NCBI RefSeq assembly: GCF_963666545.1
Contig: NZ_OY762899.1
Location: forward strand, 124,001-188,000
Direction of reading: 5' to 3'
DNA length: 64,000 bases
From: an uncultured Bacteroides sp.
GTDB taxonomy: Bacteria; Bacteroidota; Bacteroidia; Bacteroidales; Bacteroidaceae
Under the pieces are notes generated by a model. The model made no database searches. It was given only the letters and a program-made list of their open reading frames with translations, and was not told the origin of the DNA. Position 1 is the stretch's first letter. Each line of letters begins with the position of its first letter. Shown here piece after piece: positions 47,496-56,854 of the stretch. The position numbers and the translations under genes are program-made.

Positions 47496-47837
47496 TCAAA
47501 ACCTGAAACCGCATTGCATAAAATTAAAAGCTCTTCCACGAAAAGCATGTTCCGTCCATTGGTTGCGTTTCGTCACGAAAGCCTCCTTCTCTTCGGCTGA
47601 CAAGGTTTGCCATTCTTCGCAGCGTTTGTCCATCTCTTCCACCGTGATTTTGCTTCCTCTGGTAGATGAATCACTATTTTTAGCAAAAAGCTCATTCATC
47701 CGATTGATGCGCTCTTCCATAGCAACTTTCTTTTCCTCATCTGTCATTTTCGACCATTGGACACGAATATCTTCATATCCAAAATCTAAGAGTGTTCTTC
47801 CAAAGAATCCGCCCATACCCCAATTATTTGTTTCCAT
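47496..47837 (-). CDS. Small soluble protein with two W-x-x-[ML]-[ST] motifs
   Basis: A 113-residue charged protein without signal peptide or membrane helix. It contains the pattern W-S-K-M-T-D-E-E-K-K at about residues 28-37 and W-Q-T-L-S-A-E-E-K-E-A-F-V-T-K-R at about 76-91, both like the single motif in the next gene's product. It starts the run of genes leading to the ECF sigma and efflux genes and is 106 bases before the membrane protein gene. Function unknown; a metal- or stress-sensing partner is speculation. Confidence 0.6.
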   Translation of the reverse strand: METNNWGMGGFFGRTLLDFGYEDIRVQWSKMTDEEKKVAMEERINRMNELFAKNSDSSTRGSKITVEEMDKRCEEWQTLSAEEKEAFVTKRNQWTEHAFRGRAFNFMQCGFRF

Positions 47838-48077
47838 TATTCAAATTGTTTTTTAGTGATAATTCTGTTATTGAGATTGCTCTCTATTTATGAAGACAAC
47901 TGAAGTCTGGAAATATTTTATATGAAAGATATTATTTGTGTTAAAACATTGATACAGGAATTTTACATCCGCAATCATCTTGTCGACTTCTTTAATTTTA
48001 GATGATTTCCAAACATCTTTTAATTAATAATTCGACTACATTTTTTTTCTGATCAATCATAACGTTTTCTTCTTTTC

Positions 48078-48656
48078 GATATGCATCCTAAAAGTTGGAC
48101 AAAAAACTTTGGGGGCGCATTTTTATGAAGTACACATTCGAATCAAGGCTCCATATAGTGAGTCAAGCAAAATCAGGTAAGCCTATACGGTTGCTCTCAC
48201 ATCAATATGGATTACAGTCGAACACGGCTCAATGGGGCGGCAACCATCAAGAACTAAGATGTGAACATGACCTGAATCTATTATTTAGATTGCTGGAAGA
48301 TAGCTCGTTCGGTATTTTATTATCATCGTAAGCAATTAAAGGCCGAAGATAAATGCTAATGAAGAGAAAGAGATCAAACGTATTTTCTATAATTACAAAG
48401 AACGTTGCGGTTATAGACGCAAATTGCTTGGATATAATGCTATGGCGGAAAACTTTTTTGGAATCATGAAATCAGAACTTCTGTATACCTAGGATTTTGG
48501 AACTATAGAAGCTCTTATAAAGGCCTTGGAGGAATATATTGACTATTATAATAATATAAGAATCAAATCAGATTAAAAGGGAAGAGTCCGGTACAACACC
48601 GAACTCTTTACCAAAATATTTAACGTTTAACATGTCCAACTTTTGGGGGTCATATC
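48078..48656 (+). mobile_element. IS3-family element, internally deleted
   Basis: Terminal inverted repeats 48078-48101 and 48633-48656 match at most positions and contain AAAAGTTGGACA. The first frame (ATG 48125) starts K-Y-T-F-E-S-R-L-H-I-V-S-Q-A-K-S-G-K-P-I-R, typical of an IS3/IS150 OrfA. Near the right end a frame reads E-N-F-F-G-I-M-K-S-E-L-L-Y, then D-Y-Y-N-N-I-R-I-K, the end of the OrfB integrase. In between are frameshifts and the core is missing, so about 0.58 kb of a usual ~1.3 kb remains. An open stretch of about 50 codons lies just to its left (47868-48023, minus) without a start or known family. Confidence 0.75.
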
Positions 48657-48726
48657 AAAAGTTTAGTTTTGATTCACCCTCTCTTTTTCTTTTCCTGTAG
48701 GTATCGGTTTTGTTCATACCTTTTTG

Positions 48727-48814
48727 CGGAAAGAGTGGGATTCAAACCCACGGTACAGCAAAGCCGTACAACGGATTTCGAGTCCGTCCCGATCGATCAC
48801 TCTGGCATCTTTCC
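48727..48814 (-). tRNA. tRNA-Ser (anticodon CGA)
   Basis: An 88-nt class II tRNA. The acceptor arm GGAAAGA (48814-48808) pairs with TCTTTCC (48734-48728), with discriminator G at 48727. The anticodon stem ACGGA/TCCGT holds loop CTCGAAA, giving CGA. There is a long variable arm and a T-loop GTTTGAATC. CCA is not encoded. It lies at the right edge of the accessory region, a usual integration site type. Confidence 0.93.
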
Positions 48815-48996
48815 TTTAACTTCGCTGCAAATATACTCGTTTTTGATATTCTTTGCTCTATAAGTGCATTGAAAAATAACAGGATTTTGCATTTGAAAAT
48901 AAAATATGTATTATATTTGCAAAATACGGAATAGACAAGCTGTGGCTATATTGGCCTAATTTAAAAATCAATTAAACTGAGAATAAAAAAACAAAG

Positions 48997-49398
48997 ATGA
49001 AGACTTTAAACTATGTGAAGATTGTATTGCTACTCATGTTAACAGTAGTGATTAGTTCTTGTGAGGTAGATGATTATAATATTGATGAGGTATTGTGCGA
49101 TAAATATTGGACTGAGACGTACTACACAAATGATGGAAAGTTCTGTACACATGAATTAATCTTTTATATAGATGGTGGTGGAATGGAAACCTTTATCTAT
49201 CAGTATAGAGTGAACGGTAATTCTTATGAAGATACAGATAATTATTATTTTAGCTGGGATTGGAGTGACAATAGAATGAAGTCATTGGAATTAAGATACT
49301 ACAAACCTGTTACCGTACTTTACTTTGATGATGTTGTTGTTAGCGATCATAGCCTTTCAGGTATTTTTGATGGAACAGAAGTTATCTTTAGAAATTAA
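48997..49398 (+). CDS. Small predicted lipoprotein
   Basis: A 133-residue protein with a lipoprotein signal peptide, the lipobox V-I-S-S-C placing Cys at about residue 22. The mature part is acidic and Tyr-rich, with beta-strand-like stretches (Y-Y-F-S-W-D-W-S-D). No family is recognised, and it would be anchored in the envelope. It stands alone between tRNA-Ser and a strong terminator. Confidence 0.65.
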   Translation: MKTLNYVKIVLLLMLTVVISSCEVDDYNIDEVLCDKYWTETYYTNDGKFCTHELIFYIDGGGMETFIYQYRVNGNSYEDTDNYYFSWDWSDNRMKSLELRYYKPVTVLYFDDVVVSDHSLSGIFDGTEVIFRN

Positions 49399-49402
49399 AT
49401 AA

Positions 49403-49470
49403 TGATCTTACATAAAAAAAGCTTCTCACTGATATTAATGTCTGTGAGAAGCTTTTTTTATGTAAGATCA
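49403..49470. terminator. Perfect 27-bp terminator hairpin
   Basis: Arms 49403-49429 and 49444-49470 are fully complementary with a 14-base loop and contain a 7-base A-run and T-run. It lies between the lipoprotein gene (+) and the convergent RluA-type gene (-) and can serve both. Confidence 0.85.
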
Positions 49471-49481
49471 TGGTATCTTAG

Positions 49482-50438
49482 TTACTCTTCTATTGCTGTT
49501 TTCTCTTCTTTTACCTTTAGCATAAGTTTCTTAAAAGCAGCAGGGTAGGGCGTTTCAAACTTCATTAAATCGCCCGTAATGGGGTGATGAAAATGCAATT
49601 TAAAAGCATGCAACGCTAGTCGACCTAGTGGATCGATGCCATTGCCATACTTAATGTCGCCTAACACCGGGTGTTGCATATCTTGCATGTGCACACGTAT
49701 TTGATTCTTCTTGCCCGTTTCCAATTCCAACTCCACCAACGTATAATTGTTGGCCCGCTTAATGACTTTGTAGTGGGTGATAGCTTTTTCGCCACCATTA
49801 TTGGTCATGCTCGAGTAGGTTACATAGACTTTGTTGTCTTTTAACCATGAAGTAATGGTACCGTTATCTTTCTCCAGTTCTCCTGAAACAACAGCCACGT
49901 AGCGACGATCTTTCACTATTTCATCCCAATAGTCTTGCAAGGTGAACTTTGTCTTTTCATCTTTAGCAAATACCATTAGTCCCGATGTATCTTTATCTAG
50001 TCGGTGCACAATGTACACTCGGTTCTGTTTGCCCGAACGTTGCACATACTCGTTCAATATCGTGTGAGCCGTGCGATCTTTTTGTGCATCGGTACCCATC
50101 GAAAGAAGACCTTCACGCTTGTTGACTACCAACAAATAAGCATCTTCGTATACAATCTTCAGCACACTACTGTTAAATTCCTTTTGGCCTTTCTCTTTGC
50201 TTACTTGTACTTTCATGCCTTGCTTCAGCATAAAGTTATATTGAGTAGTTATAACATTATCTACCAATACCTGTCTCTTCGACAACAATGATTTCGCTGT
50301 CGTGCGGCTAATGCCCGACATTATCTTCATTAGAAAATCCATCAGCTCTCCCGCTTCTTTCACCGGAAATACCGTGAATTTTGATTTGGCACGAGCTACA
50401 GGTCTTTCTTTCTTTTCTTTTTTCTTGTTAGGGATCAT
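49482..50438 (-). CDS. RluA-family pseudouridine synthase
   Basis: A 318-residue RNA-modifying enzyme. An N-terminal basic tail and S4-like domain (about 20-90; M-S-G-I-S-R-T-T-A-K-S-L-L) precede the catalytic domain. The active-site aspartate is in V-H-R-L-D-K-D-T-S-G at about residues 139-148, and the C-terminal signature is Q-I-R-V-H-M with G-D-x-x-Y-G. The ATG at 50438 follows a GGAAG ribosome-binding site; the upstream ATG at 50465 is less likely. It follows rlmD closely, so rRNA is a reasonable target; the exact uridine is unknown. Confidence 0.88.
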   Translation of the reverse strand: MIPNKKKEKKERPVARAKSKFTVFPVKEAGELMDFLMKIMSGISRTTAKSLLSKRQVLVDNVITTQYNFMLKQGMKVQVSKEKGQKEFNSSVLKIVYEDAYLLVVNKREGLLSMGTDAQKDRTAHTILNEYVQRSGKQNRVYIVHRLDKDTSGLMVFAKDEKTKFTLQDYWDEIVKDRRYVAVVSGELEKDNGTITSWLKDNKVYVTYSSMTNNGGEKAITHYKVIKRANNYTLVELELETGKKNQIRVHMQDMQHPVLGDIKYGNGIDPLGRLALHAFKLHFHHPITGDLMKFETPYPAAFKKLMLKVKEEKTAIEE

Positions 50439-50481
50439 AATTGCTTCCTTCAATTGTGCACGCATTCTATCGTTGGCGGGC

Positions 50482-51909
50482 TTATTTCTTTTCTAATAAT
50501 ACCACGTTTTCTACGTGATGTGTGTGTGGAAACATGTCCACCGGTTGCACAGCGGTCACTTTATATTTCACGTCCAGTAGAGCAAGGTCTCGTGCTTGTG
50601 TAGCCGGATTACAGCTCACGTAGACAATGCGTTTAGGTTCAGCAAACAGGATAACGTCTATTACATCCTGATGCATGCCGGCCCGTGGTGGGTCTGTGAT
50701 GATTACATCCGGACGCCCATATTCGTTGATGAACTCTTGCGTCAGCATATCTTTCATATCTCCGGCAAAGAAGAGCGTATTCTTTATCCCATTGATATCA
50801 GCATTTACTTTGGCATCTTCTATTGCTTCAGGCACGTATTCTATACCAATTACCTGACGAGCTTGTTTGGCTACAAAATTGGCTATTGTTCCCGTACCTG
50901 TGTAAAGGTCATATACCAATTCATTGCCCGTCAGCCCTGCAAAGTTGCGAGTTATCTTATATAAGTTATAAGCTTGTTCCGAATTCGTTTGATAAAAAGA
51001 CTTTGGTCCTATCTTGAAGCGTAATCCCTCCATCTCCTCAAAGATGTGGTCGTTTCCTTTAAATACGCATACATCCAAATCCGTAATAGTGTCGTTGCGC
51101 TTATTATTAACAATGTATAGGAGCGAAGTTATTTCGGGAAATTTATCGGCTACGTGTTGCAACAATTGCTTGAATAGCCCCATTTCCTTTTCTTCGTTAT
51201 CTTCCTCAATCTTGCAAATGATGATAACCATCAATTCTCCCGTGGTAGATGTGCGGACAATCATGTTACGAAGCATTCCTTCTTGCGAGCGAAGATTGAT
51301 GAACGTATAATCATGCTCGTAAGCATAGTCGCGCACAGCATTGCGTATGCGGTTAGATATGTCATCCTGCAACCAACATTTTTCAATAGCCAACACCTTG
51401 TCAAAAGCATTAGGGATGTGGAAACCAACAGCGTTCATCTGTTCGTAAACCACATTTTCCTTCACCTCTTCGTTCGTTAACCAACGCTTATTTGAAAAAG
51501 TAAACTCCAACTTGTTGCGGTAGAACTGTATTTTTTCCGAGCCCAGAATAGGAGAAATTTCCGGCAATTCTATTTTTCCGATGCGGGTCAGATTGTCCGT
51601 AACCTGCTTTTGTTTGTATTTAATCTGTTCAGAGTAGGGAAGTACCTGCCATTTGCATCCGCCGCACACACCATAGTGTTCACAGAAAGGTACGGCACGT
51701 ATGGGTGAGTATTCGTGAAATTTCACGGCTTCTGCCTCTGCATATTTGTTTTTTTTCCTTTTTATTTGTAAGTCCACTATGTCTCCCGGCACCACATAGG
51801 GTATGAATACTACCAGGTCGTCAACTTTCGCAATGGCTTTCCCTTCGGCTGCCACATCTGTAATTGTTACCTTCTCCAATAAGGGAAGTTCTTTTTTCTT
51901 TCGCGCCAC
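50482..51909 (-). CDS. rlmD: 23S rRNA (uracil-C5)-methyltransferase RlmD-type
   Basis: A 475-residue enzyme. A TRAM domain is at about 10-65. The Fe-S cysteines appear as C-E-H-Y-G-V-C-G-G-C-K-W at about 77-88 with a further Cys later. The SAM site is D-L-Y-T-G-T-G-T-I at about 325-333. The catalytic D-P-P-R-A-G and the nucleophile in Y-V-S-C-N-P-A-T lie near the C-terminus. It methylates a 23S rRNA uridine; RlmD versus the related RlmC/TrmA position cannot be settled from sequence alone. It precedes the RluA-type gene by 43 bases. Confidence 0.88.
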   Translation of the reverse strand: MARKKKELPLLEKVTITDVAAEGKAIAKVDDLVVFIPYVVPGDIVDLQIKRKKNKYAEAEAVKFHEYSPIRAVPFCEHYGVCGGCKWQVLPYSEQIKYKQKQVTDNLTRIGKIELPEISPILGSEKIQFYRNKLEFTFSNKRWLTNEEVKENVVYEQMNAVGFHIPNAFDKVLAIEKCWLQDDISNRIRNAVRDYAYEHDYTFINLRSQEGMLRNMIVRTSTTGELMVIIICKIEEDNEEKEMGLFKQLLQHVADKFPEITSLLYIVNNKRNDTITDLDVCVFKGNDHIFEEMEGLRFKIGPKSFYQTNSEQAYNLYKITRNFAGLTGNELVYDLYTGTGTIANFVAKQARQVIGIEYVPEAIEDAKVNADINGIKNTLFFAGDMKDMLTQEFINEYGRPDVIITDPPRAGMHQDVIDVILFAEPKRIVYVSCNPATQARDLALLDVKYKVTAVQPVDMFPHTHHVENVVLLEKK

Positions 51910-52037
51910 TTTTATACCAATCTAATAAATTATTCTGCAAAAGTAAGCATTTTCGTGAGATTTCTTCCTATAAGCGGAGATATTAAATATTGCAAAGCAT
52001 AAATTGCACTTTATGTGAACATTTATTCATAAAAAGT

Positions 52038-52067
52038 TTTGCGATTTCCAAAATATAATTAGATTTG
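52038..52067 (+). promoter_or_regulatory. Promoter of ppdK
   Basis: TTTG at 52038-52041 and TAGATTTG at 52060-52067 with an 18-base spacer give a good Bacteroides -33/-7 match. The start codon at 52109 leaves a leader of about 35 bases. Confidence 0.65.
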
Positions 52068-52108
52068 CGACATAGAAAACACACCTTATAACTTTAAACA
52101 ACATACTT

Positions 52109-54829
52109 ATGAATAAAAAAAGAGTCTACACCTTTGGTAATGGTCAGGCTGAAGGCAAAGCCGACATGAAAAATCTATTAGGGGGCAAGGGAGCCAACCT
52201 TGCCGAAATGAATCTGATCGGTGTTCCTGTTCCTCCCGGATTCACCATTACTACAGAGGTTTGTATAGAATACTACGAATTAGGCCAAGATAAAGTTGTC
52301 GCTTTATTAAAAGATGAAGTTGAAAAAGCCATAGAACTTGTTGAAACGTTGATGCGCTCCAAATTTGGTGACGTAGAAAACCCATTGCTCGTCTCTGTTC
52401 GCTCCGGTGCTCGCGCCTCCATGCCAGGTATGATGGATACCATCTTAAACCTCGGATTAAATGACGAAGTGGTAGAGGGCATGACGCGTAAAACCGGCAA
52501 TGCTCGTTTTGCATGGGACTCTTATCGCCGCTTTGTGCAAATGTATGGCGATGTGGTGCTGGGAATGAAGCCTACTAATAAAGAAGACGTTGATCCGTTT
52601 GAAGCGATCATTGAAGAGATAAAGCATTCCAAAGGAGTGAAGTTGGACAACGAACTCGAAGTGGCAGATTTAAAAGAACTCGTAAAGAAATTCAAAGCTG
52701 CTGTCAAAGAACGCACAGGCAGAGACTTTCCGACTTCCGCTTATGAACAGTTATGGGGCGCTATTTGTGCCGTGTTTAATTCATGGATGAATGAACGTGC
52801 TATTCTTTATCGTAAGATGGAGGGTATTCCCGATGAATGGGGAACAGCTGTCACTGTACAAGCCATGGTGTTTGGCAACATGGGTGAAACCTCTGCTACT
52901 GGCGTTTGTTTCTCTCGCGATGCCGGAACGGGCGAAGACCTCTTCAATGGTGAATACCTAATTAATGCTCAGGGTGAAGATGTAGTGGCTGGTATTCGTA
53001 CTCCACAACAGATCACTCAACTTGGTTCGCAGCGTTGGGCAGCTCTTGCCGGTGTCACTGAGGAAGTGCGCTCATCCAAGTATCCGTCAATGGAAGAGGC
53101 CATGCCTGAAATATTCAAAGAATTGGATCGATTGCAGACAAAACTTGAAAATCATTATAGAGATATGCAAGATATGGAGTTTACCGTTCAGGAAGGCAAG
53201 CTCTGGTTCCTTCAGACACGCAATGGTAAACGTACCGGTGGGGCTATGGTGAAGATTGCTATGGATCTGCTTCACCAGGGGGTGATTGATGAGAAAACGG
53301 CTTTACTCCGCGTGGAACCGAATAAACTTGATGAACTGCTTCATCCGGTATTCGATAAAGTAGCCCTTAGTCAGGCCACTGTGCTTACTCGCGGACTACC
53401 TGCTTCTCCGGGAGCAGCTACAGGTCAGATCGTCTTTTTTGCTGATGATGCCGCCGAGTGGCACGCTGATGGAAAAAAAATCATTATGGTACGCATTGAA
53501 ACTTCACCCGAAGATCTTGCCGGTATGCAAGTTGCGCAGGGCATCCTTACGGCTCGTGGAGGTATGACTTCTCATGCTGCCGTTGTAGCTCGTGGTATGG
53601 GCAAATGTTGCGTATCCGGTGCCGGAGCACTTAATATTGATTATAAAGCCCGCACGGTGGAGATTGACGGAATCATTTTGAAAGAAGGTGATTTCATCTC
53701 GCTGAATGGCAGCACAGGAGAAGTCTATGAAGGCAAGGTCGACACAAGAGCTGCCGAACTTTCGGGCGACTTTGGCGAGCTGATGAGTCTGGCAGATAAA
53801 TATACGAAACTTCAGGTACGTACCAATGCTGATACTCCTCACGATGCAGAAGTGGCACGCAAATTTGGTGCGGTTGGCATTGGTCTCTGTCGCACGGAGC
53901 ACATGTTCTTCGAAGGAGAAAAGATCAAGGCCATGCGTGAAATGATTTTAGCCAAAGATACCGAAGGACGGCGTAAAGCGTTGGCAAAGATTCTTCCGTA
54001 TCAGAAAGAAGACTTCAAAGGCATCTTCCGGGCAATGAGTGGCTGTCCTGTTACCGTTCGCTTGCTCGATCCTCCTTTGCACGAGTTCGTTCCTCACGAT
54101 TTGAAAGGGCAACAAGACATGGCAGATTCTATGGGTGTTACGTTGACTTACATACAGCAACGGGTGGAATCACTTTGCGAACATAACCCCATGCTTGGTC
54201 ATCGTGGTTGCCGTCTGGGTAATACTTATCCTGAAATCACGCAGATGCAGACCAGCGCCATACTTGCTGCTGCTCTTGAACTGAAGAAAGAGGGTGTGGA
54301 TGCATATCCTGAAATCATGGTGCCGCTCACCGGTATTCTCTACGAGTTTAAGGAGCAAGAGAATGTGATTCGTGCAGAAGCCGAAGCCGTTTTTGCGGAG
54401 ATGGGAGATCGTATTGACTTCAAAGTCGGTACAATGATTGAAATTCCTCGTGCTGCATTAACTGCCGATCGCATAGCTTCTTCTGCTGAGTTCTTCTCTT
54501 TTGGAACGAACGACCTTACGCAAATGACCTTTGGTTATTCTCGAGACGATATTGCCTCCTTCCTTCCTGTTTATTTGGAAAAGAAAATTCTGAAAGTAGA
54601 TCCTTTCCAAGTGCTCGATCAAAAAGGAGTAGGGCAATTGATACGCATGGCTACCGAGAAAGGCCGTTCCATTCGTCCCGATTTGAAATGTGGCATTTGT
54701 GGTGAGCATGGCGGCGAACCTTCATCCATTAAGTTTTGCCATAAGGTGGGGCTCAATTACGTCAGTTGTTCCCCATTCAGAGTACCTATTGCCAGATTGG
54801 CAGCGGCACAGGCAGCGTTAGAAGATTAA
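52109..54829 (+). CDS. ppdK: Pyruvate, phosphate dikinase
   Basis: A 906-residue enzyme interconverting pyruvate + ATP + Pi with PEP + AMP + PPi. The nucleotide-binding domain (about 1-370) starts with G-G-K-G-A-N-L-A-E-M at about 26-35. The phosphohistidine domain carries H489 in G-G-M-T-S-H-A-A-V-V-A-R. The C-terminal PEP/pyruvate barrel contains G-L-C-R-T-E-H-M-F-F and the catalytic Cys in C-G-I-C-G-E-H-G-G near residue 865. Length is normal. It stands alone, with its own promoter and a terminator at 54859-54897. Confidence 0.97.
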   Translation: MNKKRVYTFGNGQAEGKADMKNLLGGKGANLAEMNLIGVPVPPGFTITTEVCIEYYELGQDKVVALLKDEVEKAIELVETLMRSKFGDVENPLLVSVRSGARASMPGMMDTILNLGLNDEVVEGMTRKTGNARFAWDSYRRFVQMYGDVVLGMKPTNKEDVDPFEAIIEEIKHSKGVKLDNELEVADLKELVKKFKAAVKERTGRDFPTSAYEQLWGAICAVFNSWMNERAILYRKMEGIPDEWGTAVTVQAMVFGNMGETSATGVCFSRDAGTGEDLFNGEYLINAQGEDVVAGIRTPQQITQLGSQRWAALAGVTEEVRSSKYPSMEEAMPEIFKELDRLQTKLENHYRDMQDMEFTVQEGKLWFLQTRNGKRTGGAMVKIAMDLLHQGVIDEKTALLRVEPNKLDELLHPVFDKVALSQATVLTRGLPASPGAATGQIVFFADDAAEWHADGKKIIMVRIETSPEDLAGMQVAQGILTARGGMTSHAAVVARGMGKCCVSGAGALNIDYKARTVEIDGIILKEGDFISLNGSTGEVYEGKVDTRAAELSGDFGELMSLADKYTKLQVRTNADTPHDAEVARKFGAVGIGLCRTEHMFFEGEKIKAMREMILAKDTEGRRKALAKILPYQKEDFKGIFRAMSGCPVTVRLLDPPLHEFVPHDLKGQQDMADSMGVTLTYIQQRVESLCEHNPMLGHRGCRLGNTYPEITQMQTSAILAAALELKKEGVDAYPEIMVPLTGILYEFKEQENVIRAEAEAVFAEMGDRIDFKVGTMIEIPRAALTADRIASSAEFFSFGTNDLTQMTFGYSRDDIASFLPVYLEKKILKVDPFQVLDQKGVGQLIRMATEKGRSIRPDLKCGICGEHGGEPSSIKFCHKVGLNYVSCSPFRVPIARLAAAQAALED

Positions 54830-54858
54830 TTATTAGTTTAGACACACTTTTTATTTCA

Positions 54859-54897
54859 AAAGCGATAGAACTATTTTGATAGTAGTTTTATCGCTTT
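54859..54897 (+). terminator. Terminator of ppdK
   Basis: Outer arms AAAGCGATA (54859-54867) and TATCGCTTT (54889-54897) are followed by a T-rich run; partial pairing continues inward. Confidence 0.65.
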
Positions 54898-55047
54898 CTT
54901 TGCTTGTTAGGCAAAAGGTGTTCAACTAATAGGTCTGTAGTTAATGCTTTTTTCGTCCCACAGCAGTTAATAACCGTGCTTACGATTGATGCTTTGCACT
55001 GTTTTTTACAAATAAGCATCTCTAAAACAATCATATAACTTCACCGT

Positions 55048-55140
55048 GGTGAACTAGTTAGTTAACCGCGGTGAATTAACTAGTTCACCACGGTTAACTA
55101 ACTAGTTCACCAAACCCCTCTCAGAAGGCCTGTAGGGGTA
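55048..55140. repeat. Long palindromic intergenic repeat, copy 2
   Basis: Arms 55048-55075 and 55084-55111 pair over 28 positions with one mismatch around the loop TTAACTAG, the same loop as in 3912-4020. The tail (CAAACCCCTC, GCCTGTAGGGG) also matches that copy. A short TTCACCGTGGTGAA palindrome overlaps the left arm at 55040. The remaining gap to 55452 is AT-rich and shows no gene. Confidence 0.8.
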
Positions 55141-55452
55141 GGTACGCTATCTTTACATCTTTGCTTAATGTTGCTGCAATTTATAAGTAATATTTCGTTT
55201 GTCTCTCTACACAGATGTCGGAAAATGATATTTGGGACGATAAATGATTGTTTTGTAACATAAAATAAAATAGTTGGAGGAAATAATATTTCATTTATTA
55301 AAATATTCAGAAAAAGTCTTGTTTGTTTCTTTTATATTGTTTTAATTTACATCGAAATTCCGTTTTACTTATAGATACTTTAAAACTATGGTTCTTTTAT
55401 AGAAGGTTCAATACTAGAACTAATTAATATTATTCATTTAAAAAATTGAAAC

Positions 55453-56049
55453 ATGAAGAAATTTATTTTGTTATTTGCATTGGCTTTTGTCAGCACTTTC
55501 TCGTTTGCACAAGTTAGCTGGAATGTTAAAGGTGGTATGAATATTAGCAATTGGACCAAAGATACCGGTGCTGATGCAAAAGTTGGGTATAAGATTGGTG
55601 GCGGAATGGAATATGCTTTTGACCAAAGATGGGCCCTCCAAACATCATTGTTTTTAAGTTCAAAAGGGGTAAAAGGCTCTGGGTATCTTGATGACAATAG
55701 TAGTGCGGATGTTACCGTTAATCAAGTGTATTTGGAAATGCCCATTATGGCTGCATTGCGCATACCGGTATGCCAACAGATGAACCTCGTTTTTAGTGCC
55801 GGTCCCTACTTAGCTTATGGTGTAGGTGGTGAAATAAGTGCAGAAAGCGGCGGTGTAAAAGGAAGTGTTGATACATTTAGCGATGATGCTTTAGATCGTT
55901 TTGACGCAGGTTTGGCTTATGGTGTTGCTGCCGAATTTGGCAAAATAGTAGTAGGTCTTGAAGGTCAATTTGGTCTAGTTAAAATCGTAGATGCTGATGG
56001 CGCTCCTAAAAATATAAACGTTTCATTAACTGTTGGTTATAAGTTTTAA
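55453..56049 (+). CDS. Small outer-membrane beta-barrel protein
   Basis: A 198-residue porin-like protein. The signal peptide (residues 1-20) ends V-S-T-F-S-F-A-Q, and an eight-strand-type barrel follows with alternating aromatic strands. It closes with the canonical outer-membrane terminal strand V-G-Y-K-F. It begins with the W-N-V-K-G-G-M-N-I-S pattern of PorT/OMP_b-brl proteins. Function is unknown. It stands alone between the repeat element and a strong terminator. Confidence 0.8.
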   Translation: MKKFILLFALAFVSTFSFAQVSWNVKGGMNISNWTKDTGADAKVGYKIGGGMEYAFDQRWALQTSLFLSSKGVKGSGYLDDNSSADVTVNQVYLEMPIMAALRIPVCQQMNLVFSAGPYLAYGVGGEISAESGGVKGSVDTFSDDALDRFDAGLAYGVAAEFGKIVVGLEGQFGLVKIVDADGAPKNINVSLTVGYKF

Positions 56050-56103
56050 TGCCCTTGTAATATAAATACATATTGAGTATTAATGACTTACTAATCTTTA
56101 TAT

Positions 56104-56143
56104 AAAAAGCGAGTTTTCTCTTTATGAAGAAAACTCGCTTTTT
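56104..56143. terminator. Bidirectional terminator
   Basis: Arms 56104-56119 and 56128-56143 pair perfectly over 16 bases with an 8-base loop, with A-run and T-run ends. It serves the beta-barrel gene (+) and the thi operon end (-). Confidence 0.85.
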
Positions 56144-56184
56144 ATGAAGTATGCTAATAAAATAATAGACATATCTCTTTTATT

Positions 56185-56793
56185 TCACTCTGCCATCTCT
56201 TTTAATTTTTTAAAGTGTTGAATGATAGGGGTATAATTTTGATCTTTGTAAGTATCAAATTTACTCCATAAATCACCTAAAACTGCAGCACCTCCAAAAC
56301 CAAAATCTTTTATTTCGGCCAACTTGTCGGGTGTGATGCCTCCCAAAGCAATAACTTTATTATCTATTGTTCCATCTTCAGCTGCTGCTCTCAATTCTTC
56401 CGGGGTATAAGGCGAATTATATCCTTCTTTTGAGATACAGTCATAAATAGGACTTAAGAAAACATAATCATACAGATGTTTCTTGCTTTTCACTTCTTCT
56501 ACCGAATGGCAAGAATAACTTATGTGCCCATGATAATCGTGTGGCGCTTCCGGATTGCGGGTGTTCAGATGAATGCCCATGAGATTAAATTCGTTTTTCA
56601 GATAGAAATATTCGTGAGTAACAATACGGTGATGATATTTCTCGGGTATTAAAGTAAGAAGCCTTTCGGAATACAAGGCTGGCATTTCGGGCTTTCGTAA
56701 GTGAAGAATATCTAAGCCTTCTTCAAAGAGGGTTGTGATAATTTTATCTTCTTCTACAAAAAAAGTGGGAGTTGTTACAACGATTAATTTCAT
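56185..56793 (-). CDS. ThiE/TenI-like protein
   Basis: A 202-residue TIM-barrel protein of the ThiE superfamily: I-L-H-L-R-K-P (about 29-35), G-I-H-L-N, F-L-S-P-I-Y-D and V-I-A-L-G-G-I-T-P at about 147-155. It lacks the ThiE-specific Q-L-R-E-K-D and I-N-D-R pyrophosphate-binding residues, so a TenI-like thiazole tautomerase fits better than thiamine-phosphate synthase. It is last in the second thi operon, 61 bases after thiF. Assignment between the two functions is inference. Confidence 0.7.
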   Translation of the reverse strand: MKLIVVTTPTFFVEEDKIITTLFEEGLDILHLRKPEMPALYSERLLTLIPEKYHHRIVTHEYFYLKNEFNLMGIHLNTRNPEAPHDYHGHISYSCHSVEEVKSKKHLYDYVFLSPIYDCISKEGYNSPYTPEELRAAAEDGTIDNKVIALGGITPDKLAEIKDFGFGGAAVLGDLWSKFDTYKDQNYTPIIQHFKKLKEMAE

Positions 56794-56854
56794 TTCTATT
56801 TTTGAACGATAAATTTAAGCAAAGTTAGCTATTTGAAGCCTCAGAAGCCAATGT

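Noticed and set aside
49403-49470. Perfect inverted repeat as a transposon end
   Set aside because: A-run and T-run flanks and its place between convergent genes fit a bidirectional terminator.
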